Below, piece after piece: positions 1 to 5,369 of a stretch of DNA of 5,369 nucleotides. Source of the stretch: an uncultured Alistipes sp. (GTDB lineage Bacteria; Bacteroidota; Bacteroidia; Bacteroidales; Rikenellaceae); contig CAMWGZ010000085.1 in NCBI GenBank assembly GCA_947173915.1, positions 1 to 5,369 on the forward strand, read 5' to 3'. A program made the translations under genes and the position numbers. The notes beneath the pieces were generated by a model, which worked only from the letters and a program-made list of their open reading frames with translations, ran no database searches and was not told the DNA's origin. Positions within the stretch are counted from its first letter, which is position 1; each line of letters begins with the position of its first letter.

Positions 1-17
1 TTTTAATTATACAGTTA

Positions 18-49
18 CTAATATAGAGCTTTTTTCCTGCACTTCCAAA
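18..49 (-). promoter_or_regulatory. Bacteroidota-type promoter for the next minus-strand gene (outside window)
   Basis: Read on the minus strand, TTTG (complement of 46-49) is followed by exactly 20 bases and then TATATTAG (complement of 18-25). This matches the Bacteroidota primary sigma-factor consensus of a -33 TTTG, a 19-21 bp spacer and a -7 TAnnTTTG, with one mismatch in the -7 box. The stretch is AT-rich, unlike the GC-rich genes beside it. It lies directly beyond the ileS terminator hairpin, so it would start a new transcript running out of the left edge. The gene it serves cannot be seen. In some Bacteroidales I recall a dksA/traR-type zinc-finger gene and lspA after ileS, so one of these is a guess only. 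Confidence 0.6.
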
Positions 50-59
50 TATTTTGCCG

Positions 60-83
60 AAAACGGGCCGTTCGGCCCGTTTT
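60..83 (-). terminator. Intrinsic terminator-like hairpin after ileS
   Basis: A perfect 10-bp inverted repeat, AAAACGGGCC and GGCCCGTTTT, surrounds a 4-base loop (70-73). It starts 6 bases after the ileS stop codon. On the minus strand the GC-rich stem is preceded by four A and followed by four T, the form of a short-tract Rho-independent terminator. The A and T runs make it symmetric, so it could also stop transcription arriving on the plus strand. The U-tract is short, so efficiency is uncertain, but its position makes the role likely. Confidence 0.8.
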
Positions 84-89
84 GCGGAT

Positions 90-3000
90 TTAAATTTTGG
101 TCAGTGCGATTTTGACGCTCTCCTCGTCCACTTCGGTCTCCACCGAGAAGGTTCCGGCAGGCGAGGCGGCGAGAGCTACCTTGTCGGCGAGGGTCTGGGC
201 CGCGATGTAGTCGGCGAAGCGCTCCAGCGCCGTGCACAGGCTCTCCTTCTGCTCGATCTCCACCCGGATGCGGTCCGTTACCTCCAGCCCCGAATCCTTG
301 CGCAGGTTCTGGATGCGGTTTACCAGTTCGCGGGCGGTGCCCTCGGCGCGCAGTTCGTCCGTTACCGTGATGTCGAGCGCGACGGTCAGCTTGCCCTCCG
401 TAGCGACCAGCCAGCCCGGCATGTCCTCCGAGGTGATCTCGAAGTCGGCGGGCGTAACGACGATCCGTTCGCCGGCGATGTCGAGCACGGTCTCCGCGGC
501 GGCCTCGATCTCGGCGATCCGCTCCTGGGAGAAGGTGGCCGTGAGTGCGGCGATCTGCTTCATCTGCTTGCCGTACTTGGGACCGAGGGTCTTGAAGTTG
601 GGCTTGATGCGCTTGGTAATGAGTCCCGTGGTCTTTTCGATCAGCTCGATCTCCTTGACGTTCACTTCGTTCATGATCAGGCCGCGCACCGCCTCGATGC
701 GGCGGGCCATGTCGTGGTCGAGTACCGGGATCAGGATCTTCTTCAGAGGCTGGCGCACCTTGATGTTTACCTTGCGGCGCAAGGCGAGCACCATCGACGA
801 GGCCTGCTGTGCGAGGGCCATCATCTGCTCCAGTTCCGTGTCGATCAGCCGCTCGTCGCAGACGGGGAAGGTCGCCAGGTGCACCGACTCCTCCGTGTGG
901 CGGCCGCTCACGGCGTTCAGGTCGCGGAAGATGCGGTCGGAGATGAACGGCGCGAAAGGAGCCGCGAGCATCGAGACGGTCTCCAGGCAGGTGTAGAGCG
1001 TCTGGTAGGCCGCCAGCTTGTCGGCGGTCAGTCCGCCGCCCCAGAAGCGCTTGCGGTTGAGGCGGACGTACCAGTTCGAGAGGTGCTCGCACACGAACTC
1101 CTGGATCATGCGGGCCGCCGGCGTGGGATCGTAGCCTTCGAGCGCTTCGGTCACGTTGCGGACCAGCGTGTTGAGCAGCGAGATGATCCAGCGGTCGATC
1201 TCGGGACGCTCGGCCATCGGCACCTCGGCCTCCTTGCCCGTGAAGCCATCGACGTTGGCGTAGAGCGCGAAGAAAGAGTAGGTGTTGTAGAGGGTGCCGA
1301 AGAACTTGCGGCGCACCTCGTCCACTCCGTCGCGGTCGAACTTGAGGTTGTCCCAGGGCTGCGAGTTGGAGATCATGTACCAGCGCGTCGCGTCGGCACC
1401 GTAGGTCGAGAGAATCTCGAATGGATCGACGGCGTTGCCCAGCCGCTTGGACATTTTGTTGCCGTTCTTGTCCAGCACCAGACCGTTCGATATGATGTTC
1501 TTGAAGGCCACCGAGTCGAAGAGCATCGTGGCGATGGCGTGCAGCGTGAAGAACCAGCCGCGCGTCTGATCGACGCCTTCGGCGATGAAGTCGGCCGGAT
1601 AGACCGTCTTGAACTGCTCGCCCCAGTTCTCGAACGGATAGTGCAGCTGGGCGTAGGGCATGGCACCCGAATCGAACCACACGTCGATCAGATCGCTCTC
1701 GCGGTGCATCGGCTCTCCTTTCGACGAAACCAGCACGATCGAGTCCACATAGGGCTTGTGCAGGTCGAGCCGGTCGGTCGCGTAGTTTTCCGGCGACATG
1801 TCGCCCGGCTTGAAGTCCTTGTAGGGATTCTCCTTCATCACGCCGGCGGCGATCGACTTCTCGATTTCGGCCATCAGCTCCTCGACCGAACCGATGCACT
1901 TCATCTCCGAGTAGTCCTCCGTCGCCCAGATCGGCAGCGGGGTGCCCCAGAAGCGCGAGCGCGAGAGGTTCCAATCGACCAGTCCTTCGAGCCACTTGCC
2001 GAAACGTCCCGTGCCGGTCGATTCGGGCCGCCAGCGGATCGTCTTGTTGAGTTCGATCATGCGGTCGCGCAGGGCGGTGGTGCGGATGAACCACGAGTCG
2101 AGCGGGTAGTAGAGCACCGGCTTGTCCGTGCGCCAGCAGTGGGGGTAGGAGTGGGTATGCTTTTCGATCTTGAAGACCTTGTTGTCCGCCTTGAGGGCGA
2201 CGGCCAGATCGACATCGAGCGTCGGTGCGTCGTCGGCCAGGGTCTCGTCGTAGGCGTTCTTCACGTAGCGGCCGGCCCACTCGGCGTAGGCGGTCTCATC
2301 GACGTTGCTGCGCACGAACTCCGGGTCGAGGTCCTCGACGGGGAAGAAACGTCCCCGCTTATCGACCATCGGCTGGTTCTTGCCGGCCCGATCGACCACG
2401 AACAGCGGGGCGATGCCTGCGGCGCGCGCCACACGGTCGTCGTCCGCACCGAAGGTCGGGGCGATGTGTACGATGCCCGTACCGTCCGACACGGTCACGT
2501 AGTCGCCCACGATCACGCGGAACGCATCGCCGTCGGGTTTGATCCAGGGGATGAGCTGCTCGTAGCGGATCCCCTCCAGTGCGACGCCCTTGCAGCTGAA
2601 GGGCAGTATTTCGAACGTACCCTCCTGCTTCTTGGTAAAGCAGGAGCTTACGAGCTCTTTGGCCAGGACGACCGTCTGCGGCGCGTCCGTGTAGGGGTTG
2701 CGGCACTTGACGGCGACGTATTCGATCGCCGGGCCTACGGCCAGCGCCGTATTCGAAGGCAGCGTCCAGGGGGTCGTCGTCCAGGCCAGGAAGTAAAGCT
2801 CCCCTTCGGCCAGCTCGAAGAGCTTCTCGCTCCGCTCGTCGCGTACGATGCGGAACTGCGCCGTGCAGGTGGTGTCCTTCACGTCGCGGTAGCAGCCCGG
2901 CTGGTTCAGCTCGTGGGTCGAGAGGCCCGTGCCGGCGGCCGGCGAGTAGGGCTGGATGGTGTATCCCTTGTAGAGCAGCCCCTTGTCGTAGAGCTGCTTG

Positions 3001-3488
3001 AGCAGCCACCAGAGCGTCTCGATGTATTTGTTGTCGTAGGTGATGTAGGGATCGTCCATATTGACCCAGTAGCCCATGCGGCGGGTCAGGTCCTCCCACA
3101 TGCCCGTGAACTCCATGACCGCCTCGCGGCAGGCGCGGTTGTACTCCTCGACCGAGATCTTGCGGCCGATGTCCTCCTTGGTAATGCCGAGCTTCTTCTC
3201 GACACCCAGCTCTACGGGGAGTCCGTGCGTGTCCCAGCCCGCCTTGCGGTGGACCAGATAACCCTGCTGGGTTTTGTAGCGGCAGAATACGTCCTTGATC
3301 GTGCGGGCCATCACGTGGTGGATGCCCGGCGTGCCGTTGGCCGAGGGAGGACCTTCGTAGAAGACGAAGGAGGGATGACCCTCGCGTGTGGAGATGCTTT
3401 TGTGGAACGTATCTTCGGTGTCCCACTGCTTGAGAATGTCGGCGGCCAACCCCGGCAGATCGAGGCCCTTATACTCTTTGAACTTCAT
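90..3488 (-). CDS. ileS: Isoleucyl-tRNA synthetase, type 2-like, with GIHH signature motif
   Basis: Cytosolic class Ia synthetase that activates isoleucine with ATP, charges tRNA-Ile and removes misactivated valine. The protein is 1132 residues, complete and near the usual length for long, eukaryote-like (type 2) IleRS. Visible in order: the Rossmann core with GPPSANG (46-52) followed by GIHH (55-58) where HxGH is usual; a CP1 editing domain with the Thr-rich WTTTPWT (236-242) and GTGIVHIAP (336-344), where H341 and D350 align with the editing residues H333 and D342 of the E. coli enzyme; HSYPHCWR (446-453) at the return to the core; WFDSG (604-608); GVDQTRGWF (638-646); KMSKR (678-682); then a helical anticodon-binding domain and a long C-terminal region. 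No C-terminal four-Cys zinc site is seen, which fits type 2. The ATG at 3486-3488 is chosen because the protein begins there as in relatives, a -7 box lies 27 bases upstream, and the open frame further upstream has no family similarity and crosses the promoter. No Shine-Dalgarno is obvious, as is common in Bacteroidota. Translation ends with TAA at 90-92. Confidence 0.98.
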   Translation of the reverse strand: MKFKEYKGLDLPGLAADILKQWDTEDTFHKSISTREGHPSFVFYEGPPSANGTPGIHHVMARTIKDVFCRYKTQQGYLVHRKAGWDTHGLPVELGVEKKLGITKEDIGRKISVEEYNRACREAVMEFTGMWEDLTRRMGYWVNMDDPYITYDNKYIETLWWLLKQLYDKGLLYKGYTIQPYSPAAGTGLSTHELNQPGCYRDVKDTTCTAQFRIVRDERSEKLFELAEGELYFLAWTTTPWTLPSNTALAVGPAIEYVAVKCRNPYTDAPQTVVLAKELVSSCFTKKQEGTFEILPFSCKGVALEGIRYEQLIPWIKPDGDAFRVIVGDYVTVSDGTGIVHIAPTFGADDDRVARAAGIAPLFVVDRAGKNQPMVDKRGRFFPVEDLDPEFVRSNVDETAYAEWAGRYVKNAYDETLADDAPTLDVDLAVALKADNKVFKIEKHTHSYPHCWRTDKPVLYYPLDSWFIRTTALRDRMIELNKTIRWRPESTGTGRFGKWLEGLVDWNLSRSRFWGTPLPIWATEDYSEMKCIGSVEELMAEIEKSIAAGVMKENPYKDFKPGDMSPENYATDRLDLHKPYVDSIVLVSSKGEPMHRESDLIDVWFDSGAMPYAQLHYPFENWGEQFKTVYPADFIAEGVDQTRGWFFTLHAIATMLFDSVAFKNIISNGLVLDKNGNKMSKRLGNAVDPFEILSTYGADATRWYMISNSQPWDNLKFDRDGVDEVRRKFFGTLYNTYSFFALYANVDGFTGKEAEVPMAERPEIDRWIISLLNTLVRNVTEALEGYDPTPAARMIQEFVCEHLSNWYVRLNRKRFWGGGLTADKLAAYQTLYTCLETVSMLAAPFAPFISDRIFRDLNAVSGRHTEESVHLATFPVCDERLIDTELEQMMALAQQASSMVLALRRKVNIKVRQPLKKILIPVLDHDMARRIEAVRGLIMNEVNVKEIELIEKTTGLITKRIKPNFKTLGPKYGKQMKQIAALTATFSQERIAEIEAAAETVLDIAGERIVVTPADFEITSEDMPGWLVATEGKLTVALDITVTDELRAEGTARELVNRIQNLRKDSGLEVTDRIRVEIEQKESLCTALERFADYIAAQTLADKVALAASPAGTFSVETEVDEESVKIALTKI

Positions 3489-3515
3489 ATATCGTTGCTG
3501 TTTGTTCCTAAAATG

Positions 3516-3523
3516 CAAAGTTA
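3516..3523 (-). promoter_or_regulatory. -7 box of the ileS promoter (TAACTTTG)
   Basis: On the minus strand TAACTTTG is a perfect match to the Bacteroidota -7 consensus TAnnTTTG. It ends 27 bases before the ileS ATG, so the mRNA leader would be only about 20-25 bases. It sits in an AT-rich patch with a run of T just upstream. I find no TTTG at the expected -33 distance; the bases there are GC-rich. The -7 call is therefore good but the promoter may be weak or helped by another factor. The short leader leaves no room for a T-box or other riboswitch. Confidence 0.7.
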
Positions 3524-3592
3524 GAAAAAAATATGGATTTTCCGCCGTTCGGTTTCCGTTTTTTCGGTCCGGTGCCCACCTGCGTGCCGTTT

Positions 3593-3638
3593 CCGCTCCG
3601 AACCCGCCCGTCCGGGGGCGGCTGCGCATCCGGAGCGG
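3593..3638. repeat. GC-rich nested inverted repeat in the intergenic region
   Basis: CCGCTCCG (3593-3600) pairs with CGGAGCGG (3631-3638). Inside that loop CCGCCC (3604-3609) pairs with GGGCGG (3616-3621). Together they could form a two-tier stem on either strand. There is no T-run after it on the minus strand, so it does not look like a standard terminator. Such pairings arise easily in very GC-rich sequence, so the function is unknown and it may be chance. Confidence 0.35.
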
Positions 3639-3676
3639 GGCGTGCCGGGCCTTTCCCGCGGCCCTGTAAAGCGAAT

Positions 3677-3711
3677 CCCCGGAATCCGTGCGGAAAGGCG
3701 GGATTCCGGGG
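3677..3711 (-). terminator. Possible transcription-end hairpin after the ABC exporter gene
   Basis: A perfect 11-bp inverted repeat, CCCCGGAATCC (3677-3687) and GGATTCCGGGG (3701-3711), encloses a 13-base loop. It lies 31 bases downstream of the exporter stop codon, where a terminator would be expected. On the minus strand the hairpin is not followed by a T-tract, only by ATTCGCTTTAC, so it is not a classical intrinsic terminator. It could instead protect the mRNA 3' end. An 11-bp perfect match at this position is unlikely to be chance, but the role is inferred. Confidence 0.5.
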
Positions 3712-3742
3712 GGGGCGGTACGGGGATGCCGGAGCCTTCGGA

Positions 3743-5369
3743 TCAGTCGAAGCTCTGCATCTCGATGAGTTTCGAGTAGATGCCGCCGCGCGCCATCAGT
3801 TCGGCGTGGGTGCCCTCCTCGGCGATGCGGCCCCGGTCGATGACCAGGATCTTGTCGGCGTTGTGGATGGTGGAGAGCCGGTGGGCGATGACGATCGAGG
3901 TGCGCCCCTCGAGCAGCGAGTTGAGCGCCTCCTGCACCAGCTTTTCGCTCTCGGTGTCGAGCGCCGAGGTGGCCTCGTCGAGGATCAGGATCTCGGGGTT
4001 CTTGAGCACCGCGCGGGCGATGCTGAGCCGCTGCCGCTGGCCGCCCGAGAGCTTGGATCCCCGGTCGCCGATGTTGGTGCGGTAGCCCTCCGGGGTCTCC
4101 TCGATGAAACGGTGGGCGTTGGCGATTCTGGCCGCCGCGACGATCTCTTCGTGCGAGGCCCCCTGCCGTCCCAGGGCGATGTTGTTTTCGATCGTGTCGT
4201 TGAAGAGCACCGTATCCTGCGCCACGATGCTCATGTGGGCGCGCAGGCTCTCCTGCGTGTAGTCGCGGATCGAGACCCCGTCGATCAGGATGTCGCCGCC
4301 CGTCGGGTCGTAGAAGCGGGGGATCAGCTCGCTGAGGGTCGATTTGCCGCCGCCCGAGGGGCCGACGAGCGCGACGGTCTGGCCGCGTCCGACTTCGAAC
4401 GAGACTCCGCCGATCACTTCGCGGCTGCCGTCGTAGGAGAAGCGGACGTTGCGGAACTCGATCTTCTCCTTCAGCCCTTCGAGTGTGCGGGCATCGGGCT
4501 TGTCCTGGATTTCGGCCGGCGTGTCCAGCACCTCGAAGATGCGCTGGCCGGCGGCGATGCCCTGGTTGATGTTGGCGAACTGGTCGATGAACGAGCGGAC
4601 GGGGCGCGTGATCTGCGAGAAGACGGCGATGAAGCCGACGAATCCTCCGGCCGAGAGCGAGCCCGACACGACGAGCGAGCCGCCGAAGACGATCAGCACG
4701 GCGACGGCCGTGAGGCCCAGGAACTCGCTCATGGGCGAGGCCAGCTGCTGCCGGCGCGCCATGGCGAGCGTCAGCCGCGAGAATTCGGTGTTGAACTCGT
4801 TGAACTTGCGGCGGATGTAGCCGACGGCGTTGTAGCTCTTGATGACCTTGATGCCCGAGAGCGACTCGTCCAGCACGCTGACCATGTCGCCCATGCGCTC
4901 CTGGCCCTTGAGCGCCGGATGGCGGAGCTTCTTGACGATGCGGCCGATGATGAGCGCCACCACGGGCAGGAAGAGGATGGCGAAGAGCGACAGCTGCCAC
5001 GAGATGCAGAGCATGTAGATGATGTAGCCGATGATGAGCATCGGATCGCGGAAGGCGGCCTGCAGCGTGTTGGTGATGCAGAACTGCACCACCATCACGT
5101 CCTGCGTGATGCGCGAGATGATGTCGCCCTTGCGCTGCTCGCTGAAGTAGCCGGCGTTCATGCCCGTAACCTTCTCGAACAGCTCGGTGCGCATGCGCTG
5201 CAGCGAGCGCACGCGCATGTTCTCGACCGTCAGCGCGCTCAGGTAGCGGAAGAGGTTGCTCAGCAGGTTGAACAGGATGGTCGTGTCGGATATCAGCAGC
5301 AGCTTGTTGTGCATGGAGAACTCCGTGCCGAACACCTGCGTGTAGCTGTAATTGATCAGCTGCGAAGCG
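3743..5369 (-). CDS. MsbA-like ABC exporter half-transporter (TMD-NBD fusion), 5' partial
   Basis: Inner-membrane ABC exporter subunit expected to work as a dimer, using ATP hydrolysis to flip or export a substrate. Residues here are numbered from the GTG at 5333-5335. The frame stays open to the window edge, adding 11 codons (ASQLINYSYTQ), so the true start and about 60 residues including TM1 are missing; full-length relatives have about 600. Hydrophobic segments near 10-35, 97-132 (probably two helices), 206-223 and 229-243 form the type IV (ABC exporter) membrane domain. The loop around EQRKGDIISRITQDV (66-80) is typical of MsbA-type proteins. The nucleotide-binding domain is complete: A-loop Y301, Walker A GPSGGGKST (325-333), Q-loop Q373, signature LSGGQ (429-433), Walker B ILILDE (449-454), D-loop SALD (457-460) and H-loop H485, so it should be active. 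The stop is TGA at 3743-3745. The substrate is not shown by sequence: lipid A, other lipids, peptides or drugs are all possible, and I do not assign msbA. Confidence 0.93.
   Translation of the reverse strand, partial: ASQLINYSYTQVFGTEFSMHNKLLLISDTTILFNLLSNLFRYLSALTVENMRVRSLQRMRTELFEKVTGMNAGYFSEQRKGDIISRITQDVMVVQFCITNTLQAAFRDPMLIIGYIIYMLCISWQLSLFAILFLPVVALIIGRIVKKLRHPALKGQERMGDMVSVLDESLSGIKVIKSYNAVGYIRRKFNEFNTEFSRLTLAMARRQQLASPMSEFLGLTAVAVLIVFGGSLVVSGSLSAGGFVGFIAVFSQITRPVRSFIDQFANINQGIAAGQRIFEVLDTPAEIQDKPDARTLEGLKEKIEFRNVRFSYDGSREVIGGVSFEVGRGQTVALVGPSGGGKSTLSELIPRFYDPTGGDILIDGVSIRDYTQESLRAHMSIVAQDTVLFNDTIENNIALGRQGASHEEIVAAARIANAHRFIEETPEGYRTNIGDRGSKLSGGQRQRLSIARAVLKNPEILILDEATSALDTESEKLVQEALNSLLEGRTSIVIAHRLSTIHNADKILVIDRGRIAEEGTHAELMARGGIYSKLIEMQSFD

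Noticed and set aside
7..2280. 757-codon minus-strand open frame overlapping ileS
   Set aside because: It is a shifted-frame reading of ileS, Arg/Gly/Asp-rich with no domain, on the same strand as a gene whose family motifs are certain.
54..3524. 1156-codon open frame on the plus strand
   Set aside because: It is the exact-register antisense of ileS. Its translation is low-complexity (rich in Arg, Val, Glu, His, Gly and Asp), with no recognisable domain, and its openness follows from missing TTA, CTA and TCA codons in ileS.
3593..3711. Repeats read as an insertion-sequence end or CRISPR fragment
   Set aside because: There are only two unrelated inverted repeats, with no direct repeats of regular spacing, no transposase remnant and no target-site duplication.
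3489..3742. T-box or other riboswitch leader controlling ileS
   Set aside because: The promoter box lies only 27 bases from the ATG, so no long leader exists. No T-box specifier or antiterminator elements are seen, and T-box control is not typical of Bacteroidota.
3489..5000. Upstream in-frame extension of ileS giving a 1636-residue protein
   Set aside because: The extra 504 residues are an out-of-frame reading of the ABC exporter gene plus the intergenic gap. They show no IleRS similarity, and the extension runs across the ileS promoter box.
5333..5335. GTG as the start codon of the ABC exporter
   Set aside because: The frame is open for 11 more codons to the window edge, and a start here would remove TM1, which every relative has. 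The gene is cut by the window, not naturally short.

Overview
This is an ordinary-looking chromosomal segment from a GC-rich member of the Bacteroidota. An Alistipes-like (Rikenellaceae) gut bacterium is my best guess. Two things point that way. Both non-coding ends carry Bacteroidota-type promoter elements (TTTG, about 20 bp, TAnnTTTG). The isoleucyl-tRNA synthetase also resembles, from memory, the type found in Bacteroidales. No database search was possible, so the genus is inference.

Layout: everything reads on the minus strand. From the right edge leftwards, the first gene is an MsbA-like ABC exporter half-transporter (TMD-NBD fusion). Its N-terminus lies beyond base 5369 and its stop codon is at 3743-3745. 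A 254-base intergenic region (3489-3742) follows. Most of it is GC-rich and rich in inverted repeats. The last ~55 bases before ileS are AT-rich and hold a TAACTTTG promoter box. Next is a complete ileS gene (90-3488, 1132 codons plus stop), then a tight intrinsic-terminator-like hairpin (60-83), then an AT-rich stretch (1-59) with a good promoter for the next minus-strand gene, which is outside the window.

The two genes have no evident functional link. The exporter probably moves a lipid or lipophilic substrate across the inner membrane, and ileS charges tRNA-Ile. Separate promoter and hairpin signals suggest separate transcription units.

I see no new biological system here. The point most worth attention is in the synthetase: its class I signature reads GIHH instead of HxGH. 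This is the swapped motif linked to very high mupirocin resistance in some type 2 IleRS enzymes. The long open frames on the plus strand are antisense shadows, produced because ileS contains no TTA, CTA or TCA codon.
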